From: Pelagibacteraceae bacterium AG-390-L03
GTDB taxonomy: Bacteria > Pseudomonadota > Alphaproteobacteria > Pelagibacterales > Pelagibacteraceae
Direction: 5' to 3'
NCBI GenBank assembly: GCA_003279685.1
Contig: QCHA01000001.1
Coordinates: forward strand, 526,001-590,000
DNA length: 64,000 nucleotides
Below, in pieces: positions 32,700 through 41,033 of this stretch; the first letter of the stretch is position 1; each line of letters begins with the position of its first letter. Both the position numbers and the translations under genes were made by a program. A model generated the notes under the pieces. That model was not told the origin of the DNA. It searched no databases and was given only the letters and a program-made list of their open reading frames with translations.

Positions 32700-34427
32700 T
32701 TACTCTTTATCTTCTTCTTTTTTCTTTAAATCTTCAGAAAGTGATGAGAATGGTAAGTTTTTACCTGAACCTTCAGATCCATATTTATCTAAAGCTTCTT
32801 TTTTCTCAATTTCTTCTAATAGTTTAATACTTAAAACTACTTTTCTCTTATCTATTTGGATTTCTTTTATAGCAACATCAACTTTTTCACCACCCGTCCA
32901 TCTTGATGGTCGTGCATCTGCGGCATTAATGGCAATTTCTGATTTTTTAATTTGGAAATCCATTTCACAATTTTCAGGTCTAACCATTAAACCTTTGTTG
33001 TCAGTAGAAATTATTTTTACTGTAATTGTTTGATTTTTTTCTTTGTCATTAAAATAATCAAAAGGATCAGCTTGAGTTTGTCTTAAGCCAACTCTAATTT
33101 TTTGTTCTGTAGCTTTTACTTCAAGTACTTTAACTTTAATTTTATCACCCTTTTTGTACTTCTCTAATTCTTCCTCTCCATTGTTAAGATAAGTTAAATC
33201 ATTGCAGTGTAAAAATGCATCTACGTCTAAGTCTTCAACCTTTACAAATAGTGAATATTCATTTTTATTCACAACTTCACCTTCAACAACTGTTCCAACT
33301 GGATATTTAGTTTCAAATGTTTCAAATGGATTATCTTGAGTTAATCTATGCGAAATTGCAACACGTCTTTTATCTTTATCAATTTCAGTGATTATACAGT
33401 CAATCTCATCTCCAACTTTAAACATTTTCTTAGCTGAAATGTTTTTCTTAGTCCAGCTTAACTCACTTGAGTGAAGTAATGTTGTAAGTCCTGGCTCTAA
33501 TTCACAAAATGCACCAAAGTCCATTAGTTTTACGACTTTAACTTTATAAATTTTATTTAATTCATAGTTTTCAATATGTTCAAAAGGATCTGGAGATAGT
33601 TGTTTTACAGAACAGCCAACTTGTAGCTTTTCTTTATCTACTGTGATTACTTTTAAATCATGTTTTTCACCAATGTTAAAAACTTCATCCGGATGATTAA
33701 CTCTTGAATAAGAAATTTCTTGTAAGTGAACCAAAACATCTAGCTCACCATTAACATTAAAGAAACATCCAAAAGAACTATAACCTTTAACTTCAGCACC
33801 CTTGATGATGTCTCCAACTTTGTATTTTTCAATAATTTTTGCTTTATCTTCTTTTTTAAATGATGAAATTATTTCTCTTCGAGAAACACAAGCATTCCCT
33901 CTAACTTTGTCTAATTTGATTAAAGCAAATTTTTGAGGTTCGTTCATTAAGTGACTAATATCTTTTAATGGCTTATCACTAATTTGTGACCCAGGTAAAA
34001 ACATTAGAGAACCAGTTTCAATATGCTCTACAATACATCCACCTTTGCATTTTGATGTAATTTTACCCATGATTGGTTCATTCTTTTCATAAGCCTCGAC
34101 AAGCTTGTCCCAACCTTTAATCTTTTGAGCTTTGCTAGCAGAAACAAGCACTTCACCATGTTTGTCTTCAATTTTTTCTAATAATACTGGAATAGTTTCA
34201 CCAACTTTAATTTTTTCTCCAAGTCCCATGCTTTTAAGTTCATTAACATCAAGCACTGGCTCACTTTTTAATCCTTCTACAAATAAGAAAACAAATTTTT
34301 CAGTAATTTTGTTAATTTTACCTTCTATGATTTTACCTTCTTCGATTTGGATTTTAGAAAGCTGGCTATTTAGAAGTTTTTCGAATTCTTGTGATGCTGG
34401 ATTTGAAAGGTCTTTATATATTTCCAT
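32700..34427 (-). CDS. rpsA: 30S ribosomal protein bS1
   Basis: A 575-residue protein of about six S1 (OB) domains, for example GDIIKGAEVKGYSSFGCFFNVNG and KVVKLMDFGAFCELEPG. S1 helps the 30S subunit bind mRNAs, which may matter in a genome with few visible Shine-Dalgarno sequences. It follows cmk directly (1-bp overlap), the standard cmk-rpsA-ihfB order. Confidence 0.96.
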   Translation of the reverse strand: MEIYKDLSNPASQEFEKLLNSQLSKIQIEEGKIIEGKINKITEKFVFLFVEGLKSEPVLDVNELKSMGLGEKIKVGETIPVLLEKIEDKHGEVLVSASKAQKIKGWDKLVEAYEKNEPIMGKITSKCKGGCIVEHIETGSLMFLPGSQISDKPLKDISHLMNEPQKFALIKLDKVRGNACVSRREIISSFKKEDKAKIIEKYKVGDIIKGAEVKGYSSFGCFFNVNGELDVLVHLQEISYSRVNHPDEVFNIGEKHDLKVITVDKEKLQVGCSVKQLSPDPFEHIENYELNKIYKVKVVKLMDFGAFCELEPGLTTLLHSSELSWTKKNISAKKMFKVGDEIDCIITEIDKDKRRVAISHRLTQDNPFETFETKYPVGTVVEGEVVNKNEYSLFVKVEDLDVDAFLHCNDLTYLNNGEEELEKYKKGDKIKVKVLEVKATEQKIRVGLRQTQADPFDYFNDKEKNQTITVKIISTDNKGLMVRPENCEMDFQIKKSEIAINAADARPSRWTGGEKVDVAIKEIQIDKRKVVLSIKLLEEIEKKEALDKYGSEGSGKNLPFSSLSEDLKKKEEDKE

Positions 34428-35083
34428 TAAGTATTAATTTTCCTGTCTATAATTTTTTTTAATTTTAAAAAACAAGCCCTTTTAGTAAGGTTTGTTGTCG
34501 AAAGCAATAGGGAATCTTTTGTTTTCTTTAATGGTGATATTTTTCTATTATAGTCATTTTTATCACGTTTTTTGATGCTTTTTAATACTTCTTGGAAGGA
34601 AATTTCCTTCTTTAGACTTTTAAGCTCTTTATATCTCCTAAGTGCTCTTGTTTTTACATTTGCTGTTATAAAAAATTTAAAATCAGCATCTGGTACAATA
34701 TTATAAGTGATATCTCTTCCATCAAGACATGATCCTTTATAATTTTTTGGAGGATTATAAGCATAATTTAATTGGAAAGAATGAACAAGTTTTCTTGTAC
34801 CTTTTACTTTTGATATAATTGATGCTTCTGTTCCAACTTCATCTGACAACAAATCTTTATTGCTAAGATCTTTTACTTTAAGAGTTTTAATTTTAGATTT
34901 GATAAAACTTTGATTAAACTTTTTTGGAAATTTAATTTTTAGATAAGCAATCATTCTATAAATTTTTCCGGTATCTAAATAAAAAAGATTGTAATGTTTT
35001 GATATTGCTTTTGCTAATGTCCCAGCTCCTGCAGCAGCCGGAGAGTCGATTGCAATTTTAATAATATTTTTTCTTTTAATCAT
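34427..35083 (-). CDS. cmk: Cytidylate kinase with altered P-loop
   Basis: A 218-residue CMP/dCMP kinase by overall sequence (LFYLDTGKIYRM, LDGRDITYNIVPDADFKFFITA, SIKKRDKNDYNRKISPL) and by its place before rpsA. The Walker A region reads IAIDSPAAAGAGTLAK: in the family GPAASGKGT the lysine that holds the ATP phosphates is Ala20 here and the first Gly is Ser14. The codons are unambiguous. The protein is otherwise full length and not degraded. Confidence 0.88.
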   Translation of the reverse strand: MIKRKNIIKIAIDSPAAAGAGTLAKAISKHYNLFYLDTGKIYRMIAYLKIKFPKKFNQSFIKSKIKTLKVKDLSNKDLLSDEVGTEASIISKVKGTRKLVHSFQLNYAYNPPKNYKGSCLDGRDITYNIVPDADFKFFITANVKTRALRRYKELKSLKKEISFQEVLKSIKKRDKNDYNRKISPLKKTKDSLLLSTTNLTKRACFLKLKKIIDRKINT

Positions 35084-36399
35084 TATTTTTTTAAGTCATT
35101 TATTACATTCAAGAACGTAGGAAAGGAAGTTTTAATAGAGTCTTTATCATGAATATTCCATATTCCACCAAAAACTGAGGCTGCGATTACACTTGTCATG
35201 AAAACTCGATGATCTTTTAGATAATCTTTAATAACAATCTTTTTATTAATTTTTAAGTTAGGGTTTCCAAATATCTTTATAGAGTTATCAGTTGTTATCG
35301 TTTTAATTCCCATTTTATTCAAAATTTTTGCTCCCCATTTTAACCTGGGACTTTCCTTTTGGTTGAGTTCACCAATATCTTTAAAGTAAGAAACCCCACT
35401 TGCTTTGGCAGCAACTAAAAATATTGTTAAAAATTCATCAATGGCACCACTATTTAAACTGGGTGGACAATCAACTGCTTTAAGCTTTTTTGTGCTTGTA
35501 ATTGAAATATCTGCTACGGGTTCACCTTTATAATTCTTTTTATTTCTAAATTGTATGTTAACACCCATTTTTTTTAAAATAGTTATTACACCAATCCTAG
35601 ATGGATTGATGTTTACGTTTTTAATCAGTAATTTTGAATTATTCGATAGAGCAGTTAAAACGATAAAAAAGGCAGCTGAACTTATATCAGAAGGTATCTT
35701 ATAATTTAAAGGTTTTATTTTATTAACTTTTTCAACTTCTATTAAATCGTATTTTTTTTTCTTTATTACTTTTAAAGGTAGCTTTAAATATTTACATAAA
35801 AGTTCAGTGTGATTTCTTGACTTTTTTGCTTTGATAAAAGTTTTTCCTGTTGTTTTTAAAGCTGCAAAAATAACGCTACTTTTGCATTGTGCCGAACCTC
35901 TGTTCTCTAAATAATTTATTGGTAAAGGATTTTCACTTCCTTTTATTGTTAGGGGCAATCCTTTGTTTGTCAGCTTGATCTCTGCACCAAATTTTTTTAA
36001 TGGCTCTGTAATTCTATTAAAATCTCTTTTAGATAAACTTTTATCACCAATAATTTTTATTTTATAGGGCGTATCAATCAATAGACCCATAATTAATCTT
36101 CCTAGAGTTCCTGAATTTTCTGAATTAATTGTTAAATTCTTTTTGAATTTGTAACCACTTGGTCCATTACCAATGATTGTGCAATAATTTTTATTTAATT
36201 TTACTTTTGCTCCTAATTTTTTAACTGCGTTGATTGCAGCCTTAACATCTTCAGATAAAAGTAAATTATAAGCTTTTGACTTACCTTTTGCTATTGAAGA
36301 AAACAAAACCCATCTGATACTTAAGCTTTTATCACCGGAAACGCTTATACTTTTATTGAAGTTTTCAATCTTATTTTTTACAGTGATTTTATTGATCAT
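35083..36399 (-). CDS. aroA: 3-phosphoshikimate 1-carboxyvinyltransferase (EPSP synthase)
   Basis: A 438-residue enzyme adding enolpyruvate to shikimate 3-phosphate. SVSGDKSLSIRWVLFSSIAKG (PEP and S3P lysine), NSGTLGRLIMGLL, NRGSAQCKSSVIFAALKTTGKT and the C-terminal KDHRVFMTSVIAA are typical. Overlaps cmk by 1 bp. With aroB, aroK and trpFBA the window holds a large part of the aromatic pathway. Confidence 0.95.
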   Translation of the reverse strand: MINKITVKNKIENFNKSISVSGDKSLSIRWVLFSSIAKGKSKAYNLLLSEDVKAAINAVKKLGAKVKLNKNYCTIIGNGPSGYKFKKNLTINSENSGTLGRLIMGLLIDTPYKIKIIGDKSLSKRDFNRITEPLKKFGAEIKLTNKGLPLTIKGSENPLPINYLENRGSAQCKSSVIFAALKTTGKTFIKAKKSRNHTELLCKYLKLPLKVIKKKKYDLIEVEKVNKIKPLNYKIPSDISSAAFFIVLTALSNNSKLLIKNVNINPSRIGVITILKKMGVNIQFRNKKNYKGEPVADISITSTKKLKAVDCPPSLNSGAIDEFLTIFLVAAKASGVSYFKDIGELNQKESPRLKWGAKILNKMGIKTITTDNSIKIFGNPNLKINKKIVIKDYLKDHRVFMTSVIAASVFGGIWNIHDKDSIKTSFPTFLNVINDLKK

Positions 36400-36404
36400 T
36401 AAAT

Positions 36405-37181
36405 TTATTTAAAATTGAAAGAGTCACCGAAATACGCACTTTTAGCATCTATATTATTTACTAATTCCTGAGGCGAACCTTCTGCAACAATTTTACAGTT
36501 ACTTAGTATCATTGCTTTATCTACACAAGCTAGCAAGTCTCTTGCTTGGTGATCACATATACATATTGTTATATTTGACTCTTTTTGTAAATTTACAATT
36601 ATTTCTTGCAACATTTTGATTGTTAAAACATCAAGCGCCGCAAAACATTCATCCAGAAGAAGAACCTTAGGGTCACTCAGTAGTGATAAAGCAATAACCA
36701 ATTTTTTCTTTTGACCTCCAGATAAAAATTTAGCTTTAACATCTCTTAAATTTTCTAATTCAAATTTTGATATTAAGGAATTGATTTTATATTCTTCTTT
36801 ACTTTTATCATTTATTACAATCTCAGCGATTGCTTTTAAATTTTGATATAAAGTGAGGTCATTAAAATAACCACCATATTGAGGAACATAACCTATATGA
36901 AATTTTTTTGTTCTTAAATAAATTGGGTAATCTAAAACATCTGTATTATTTAATTTAATTTTTCCACTATTAGGCTGAATTAACCCAGTTATTAAATTAA
37001 AAATTGTACTTTTTCCAACTCCATTAGGCCCCAGCATACCGAATATTTCATTTTCATTTATTTTAAAATTTATATTATCTAAGATTAACCTACTTCCATA
37101 TGAAAGATTTATATTTTCAAAAGAAATAATTGAATTCGGTTTTTTGTGAGATTTAATTCTAAATTGTTTAACTAATCCCAT
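36405..37181 (-). CDS. lptB: LPS export ABC transporter ATP-binding protein LptB
   Basis: A 258-residue ABC ATPase: Walker A GPNGVGKST (about 53-61), Q-loop VPQYGG, signature LSGGQKKKL, Walker B VLLLDECFAALD (an uncommon Cys in the usual P/P-x position), and switch CDHQ. LptB powers LPS transport with LptFG. It follows lptC by 1 bp, supporting LptB among the close LivF-like ABC proteins. No lptA gene is found between them. Confidence 0.9.
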   Translation of the reverse strand: MGLVKQFRIKSHKKPNSIISFENINLSYGSRLILDNINFKINENEIFGMLGPNGVGKSTIFNLITGLIQPNSGKIKLNNTDVLDYPIYLRTKKFHIGYVPQYGGYFNDLTLYQNLKAIAEIVINDKSKEEYKINSLISKFELENLRDVKAKFLSGGQKKKLVIALSLLSDPKVLLLDECFAALDVLTIKMLQEIIVNLQKESNITICICDHQARDLLACVDKAMILSNCKIVAEGSPQELVNNIDAKSAYFGDSFNFK

Positions 37182-37182
37182 T

Positions 37183-37773
37183 TTATTTTATATTTGTAAC
37201 ATTAACTTGTTCTTTTGAATTATACATAAAAATTTTTGTATCTTTAGTGGTTGTATTAAGCTCGATCACATCTGCACTCATTGTATTCTCAAGGTTTCTG
37301 TAAACAACATTTCTTGAAATAATTAGTAAATTCTTCATCATGGAGAAATCTAGATAATCACCTGTTATTATATTGTCAACATAATCTATTTTCACATTTT
37401 TTGAAAAAATAGTATCATAATTTATAGTGTTATATTTCCCATAGTTTGAGGTAATAATAATTAATTCTGAATTTTTAACTAACTTTATATACGCTGTAAC
37501 ATCAGTGAGAAAAATTATATCACTATTATCTAAATCAATTTCGCCTTCTTTTGCAACAATAATATATTCGTTGCCTTTCAAATCTCTTGAGGTGTAATTT
37601 ATATCTTTGATAATATTTGAGTTATAGACGGTTTCTTCATCAATTTCTATTTTTAGATTATCTGGTTTAGAAAATAATATTTTATTTTTTTTAAAATATT
37701 CAGAATAAACAAACCAAGTTATTATTATTAAAGATAAGACTAATATTAGCTTTAGAGAAATTTTTTTTTTCAT
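37183..37773 (-). CDS. lptC: LPS export system protein LptC
   Basis: A 196-residue protein with one N-terminal membrane helix (LKLILVLSLIIITWFVYSEYF, about 6-26) and a periplasmic OstA/LptC-type beta-jellyroll recognisable from repeated strands (ITSNYGKYNTINYDTIF, GDYLDFSMMKNLLIIS). I use ATG at 37773, in a TGATG overlap with kdsD; an in-frame TTG 3 bp upstream adds one residue. The kdsD-lptC-lptB order supports the call. Confidence 0.85.
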   Translation of the reverse strand: MKKKISLKLILVLSLIIITWFVYSEYFKKNKILFSKPDNLKIEIDEETVYNSNIIKDINYTSRDLKGNEYIIVAKEGEIDLDNSDIIFLTDVTAYIKLVKNSELIIITSNYGKYNTINYDTIFSKNVKIDYVDNIITGDYLDFSMMKNLLIISRNVVYRNLENTMSADVIELNTTTKDTKIFMYNSKEQVNVTNIK

Positions 37774-38738
37774 CAACCAATATTTGATTGTAGGATATTA
37801 TGTATATGAAGAATGCCTATTGTTTTAAGCTTATTTTTTTTATCATGTACGCAAAGTGAGGTAATTTTTCTTTCATTCATTAGCGCCAATGCTTTTGCTG
37901 CTAGAGACTGTTTATCTATGCTAATTGGGTTTTTTGTCATTATTCTTGCAACATTCCTCTCATTTAAATTTTGATTCTTTTCGTTGTAACGTCTTATTTG
38001 ACCATCAGTAATTATACCAATAGTTTTTTTTTGTTTATTTTGAACAATTAAAACTCCTAGTTTTTTATTACTTAATATTTTAATAGCACTCTTCATATTT
38101 AAGTTTTCTTTCACAAATGGAATTTTGTTTCCTGTTAACATTATATCTTCAACAGTTTTCAATTGAGCTCCAAGATTACCTGCAGGATGTATTCTTTTAA
38201 AATCAAATTTACCAAATTTTTTATATTGCATTGTTGATATTGATAGTGCATCTCCTAAAGCTAGTTGGGCTGTAGTGCTTGAAGTTGGTACAATGCCACC
38301 AGACTCTTTTACCTCAGGAATTAAAAGTTTAATATCTGATGCTTTGTATAAAATAGAATCTCTTTTTGACATAATTCCGATCAGCATTATTTTATTTCTA
38401 TTTGCGTATTGAATTATATTTTTAAGCTCACTAGTTTTACCTGAGTAGCTTATTAAAATTAATATATCTTTCTTTGAAATACTACCTAAATCACCATGAG
38501 AGGAGTCACTTGCAGATAAATTGAAAGATGGGGTACCAACAGAAGATAAAGTTGCTGATATTTTAGCTGCTATCAATCCACTTTTACCTACACCGCACAA
38601 AATTACTTTAGATTTACATTTTGCAATTTCTACTACAGCTTTATTAAATGAATTATCAATTTTCTTTTTTAATTTTTGTAATGCTTTTATCTCAAGATCA
38701 ATTACTTTTTTTGCTAAGGGTATGAATTTTTTATTCAT
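37773..38738 (-). CDS. kdsD: D-arabinose 5-phosphate isomerase (KpsF/GutQ/KdsD)
   Basis: A 321-residue protein with an N-terminal SIS sugar-isomerase domain (ILCGVGKSGLIAAKISATLSSVGTPSF; SYSGKTSELKNII) and two C-terminal CBS domains from about residue 205. It interconverts ribulose 5-phosphate and arabinose 5-phosphate for Kdo synthesis. Its neighbours lptC and lptB, and kdsB 5 kb away, fit an LPS role. 1-bp overlaps on both sides. Confidence 0.93.
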   Translation of the reverse strand: MNKKFIPLAKKVIDLEIKALQKLKKKIDNSFNKAVVEIAKCKSKVILCGVGKSGLIAAKISATLSSVGTPSFNLSASDSSHGDLGSISKKDILILISYSGKTSELKNIIQYANRNKIMLIGIMSKRDSILYKASDIKLLIPEVKESGGIVPTSSTTAQLALGDALSISTMQYKKFGKFDFKRIHPAGNLGAQLKTVEDIMLTGNKIPFVKENLNMKSAIKILSNKKLGVLIVQNKQKKTIGIITDGQIRRYNEKNQNLNERNVARIMTKNPISIDKQSLAAKALALMNERKITSLCVHDKKNKLKTIGILHIHNILQSNIG

Positions 38739-39349
38739 TAGTGGGACCAGATATCATCTTTAAACAATGCTAAGTCTAAGTTTACTCTAGTTTTTAAAAA
38801 TTTTAAGCAATCTTTATAAAGATTAATTCTATTTTCTCTCTCTAGTATTTTTTTTAATTCTTCATGAATTTTATGCAAGTAAATCACATCATTAGCACAA
38901 TATTTTAATTGAGCTGGAGATAGTTCACCACCAAAATCTGAACTTTGAAACTGTTTACTGATATCAATATTAATAAATTCTTTAATTAATGTTTTTAAAG
39001 AGTGACTATCTGAGTATGATCTTGCTAATTTCGAAGCAATTTTAGTGTCAAGAATGTTATTAGTGTCCGTTTTTAAGTAGTGTTTAATATGAGCCATGTC
39101 TGCTCTTCCGTAATGAAATATTTTTGAAGTGTTTTCGTCAGAAAGTAATTTTGTTAAATTGGGAGCATTGTAATTTTTCCTATCAAATTGAATTATGTGT
39201 GCATCAGAATTTCCTGAAGATATCTGAATTAAGCAAAGAGGATCTCGTCTGACATTCAGACCCATAAACTCACCATCAACAGCTATTAGATTGCCTAAAT
39301 CTAAATCATCTGGTAAATCATTTTTGTAAAGTTGAATATTATTACTCAT
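38738..39349 (-). CDS. RNase D-like 3'-5' exonuclease
   Basis: A 203-residue DEDDy exonuclease: AVDGEFMGL (Asp, Glu), IFHYGRADMAHIKHYL, and YCANDVIYLHKIHEEL (Tyr and last Asp). It lacks the HRDC domains of full RNase D, as do many short alphaproteobacterial homologues. I chose ATG at 39349 (MSNNIQLYK); a longer start at 39385 would overlap the divergent gene. It begins the long minus-strand run down to folC. Confidence 0.88.
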   Translation of the reverse strand: MSNNIQLYKNDLPDDLDLGNLIAVDGEFMGLNVRRDPLCLIQISSGNSDAHIIQFDRKNYNAPNLTKLLSDENTSKIFHYGRADMAHIKHYLKTDTNNILDTKIASKLARSYSDSHSLKTLIKEFINIDISKQFQSSDFGGELSPAQLKYCANDVIYLHKIHEELKKILERENRINLYKDCLKFLKTRVNLDLALFKDDIWSH

Positions 39350-39360
39350 TTTTAAACATA

Positions 39361-39366
39361 TATAAT
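39361..39366 (+). promoter_or_regulatory. -10 element before the NDUFA9-like gene
   Basis: A perfect TATAAT lies 9 bp upstream of the ATG at 39376 in the 26-bp gap between divergent genes. Initiation at the usual distance would leave a leader of 0-3 nt. No convincing -35 was found at normal spacing. Confidence 0.4.
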
Positions 39367-39375
39367 GGAATTCAA

Positions 39376-40365
39376 ATGAAAGCAAAAAATTGTCTAATTT
39401 TTGGTGGCAGTGGTCAAATTGGTCGAAACTTAATTAGGAAGCTAACAAAAAATAACTATAGAGTAACAGTTGTAACGAGAAATATTCATCAAAAGAGCTA
39501 TATAATTAAAACGCAAGCTAATGCTGGTTATATTGATGTAGTAGAGGCTAATATATTTGATGAAAATAAAATTAGAAGTCTTTTTAAAAAAGCAGATATT
39601 TGTATAAATTTAATTGGAATTTTATTTGAAAAAAAAAGAGGCAATACATTTAAAAATATTCACTCAACTCTACCTTCATTACTAGCTAAACTCTGTAAAG
39701 AGTATAATCTTAAGCATTTTATTCATTTATCAGCTTTAGGAATAAATAATGCAATAGACTCTGATTATGCAAAAAGTAAATTAGAGGGGGAAGGCAATGT
39801 GTTAAAAAATTTTCCATTAGCTACAATCTTAAGACCATCAGTTGTATATTCAGTGGATGATAACTTTACCACTAACTTTATGACCTTACTAAATAGATTG
39901 CCATTTTTTCCAATTTATTATGGAGGTAAAACAAAATTTGCACCAATTTTTTGTTCTGATTTAACAGATACTATTTATCATGTAATCTCCAAAAATATTT
40001 ATTCAAAAATAATTGAATGCAGTGGTCCAGAAATTATAACTTTCAAAGAACTTTTAGAAAAATTACAGATGTTGATTGGAAAAAAAAGAATTTTATTACC
40101 TTTCCCTCTACCAATCGCTGAGTTGACAGCAAGATTTTTTGAAATTTTACCAACTCCATTGCTTACAAGAGATCAATTGAGATTGTTAAAATATGATAAT
40201 ATTCCATCTGGAAAATACAAAACTAACTCGGATATAGGGATTCCTAGTGTTAGGTTTTTTGATCAGGAAGTTAAAAAGTATTGCTATATGTGGAGAGAAG
40301 GTGGACAATTTTCGACTGAAAAATATCTAGTAAATAAAGATTTGGATAATAATATAAATAATTAG
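39376..40365 (+). CDS. NAD-dependent epimerase-like protein related to complex I subunit NDUFA9
   Basis: A 329-residue atypical short-chain dehydrogenase. The nucleotide-binding GGSGQIGRNLIRKLTK is at residues 9-24, followed by AGYIDVVEANIFDE and INLIGILFEKKRGNTFKNIH. FIHLSALGINNAIDSDYAKSK includes the YxxxK pair, and ATILRPSVVYSVDDNF is typical of the NDUFA9 group. Relatives stabilise or regulate respiratory complex I. No nuo gene is in this window. Confidence 0.83.
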   Translation: MKAKNCLIFGGSGQIGRNLIRKLTKNNYRVTVVTRNIHQKSYIIKTQANAGYIDVVEANIFDENKIRSLFKKADICINLIGILFEKKRGNTFKNIHSTLPSLLAKLCKEYNLKHFIHLSALGINNAIDSDYAKSKLEGEGNVLKNFPLATILRPSVVYSVDDNFTTNFMTLLNRLPFFPIYYGGKTKFAPIFCSDLTDTIYHVISKNIYSKIIECSGPEIITFKELLEKLQMLIGKKRILLPFPLPIAELTARFFEILPTPLLTRDQLRLLKYDNIPSGKYKTNSDIGIPSVRFFDQEVKKYCYMWREGGQFSTEKYLVNKDLDNNINN

Positions 40366-40368
40366 TTT

Positions 40369-40863
40369 TTAGGCAGACTTTATTTTTTTCTCAATAAATT
40401 CTGGAACTTCTTCTTTATCTGGAACTTCTTCTTTTTTACCCTTAGGCTGGTAGGCATACAAAAGATGCAGCTTACAATAAGAAAAATCTTTTAATGAAGA
40501 TCTTCCACAAAAATAAAATGATTTTTCATCTGGATGTCCAATTGGCCATTTACATGTACTCTCATCTAATTCTTCTAATTGTTTAGGATTTTCTGGCTCA
40601 AAGTCCTTTTCAATAATTAAGGATTTAAATTTACTTTTTCTTCCTTTTTTACTTTTAATATTTTTTTCTTCTAAAGAGTTTTCAAAATTTTGATTTGAGG
40701 TTGCTGCTCTTGTTTTAATTTTTGCTGAAAGGTTTAATCTATGAGCCTTACCTATTACTGCGTTTCTGCTAATACCACCGATTATCTCAGCAATTTGGCT
40801 TGCAGTGCTGCCTTTACCCCAAAGTTCTTTAAGTTTATTAACCTTTTCTTCGTTCCAGCTCAT
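40369..40863 (-). CDS. gcrA: GcrA family cell-cycle regulator
   Basis: A 164-residue protein with the GcrA N-terminal helix-turn-helix (MSWNEEKVNKLKELWGKG, then SRNAVIGKAHRLNL, residues 1-45). A Lys-rich linker and the C-terminal Cys module CKWPIGHPDEKSFYFCG...YCKLHLLYAYQP follow. In Caulobacter GcrA works with sigma-70 at promoters, many carrying GANTC methylation sites. A 17-bp inverted repeat ends in its start codon. Confidence 0.93.
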   Translation of the reverse strand: MSWNEEKVNKLKELWGKGSTASQIAEIIGGISRNAVIGKAHRLNLSAKIKTRAATSNQNFENSLEEKNIKSKKGRKSKFKSLIIEKDFEPENPKQLEELDESTCKWPIGHPDEKSFYFCGRSSLKDFSYCKLHLLYAYQPKGKKEEVPDKEEVPEFIEKKIKSA

Positions 40864-40927
40864 ATCAATATGTTGTATTAAAGTTTACAAGAAATACAAT
40901 ATACTGATATGTAAAGAAATTAAACAA
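40862..40927 (-). promoter_or_regulatory. gcrA promoter with a 17-bp inverted repeat reaching the start codon
   Basis: On the minus strand, -35 TTGTTT (40922-40927), an 18-bp spacer and -10 TATATT (40898-40903). An imperfect inverted repeat (40894-40910 with 40862-40878, 15-nt loop) pairs 16 of 17 positions including one G-U. One arm covers the -10 and the other includes the first two bases of the ATG. It could be a protein operator, or an RNA hairpin hiding the start if transcription begins further upstream. Confidence 0.5.
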
Positions 40928-41033
40928 GCAAAATCTTAGAGTTATCAACAAAAATAAATTAAAATTGGTTAATAGGTATTTTCAATCATAACTTGTATCT
41001 AATAATTAAAATTTATAAAAACTGTTTAAAATT

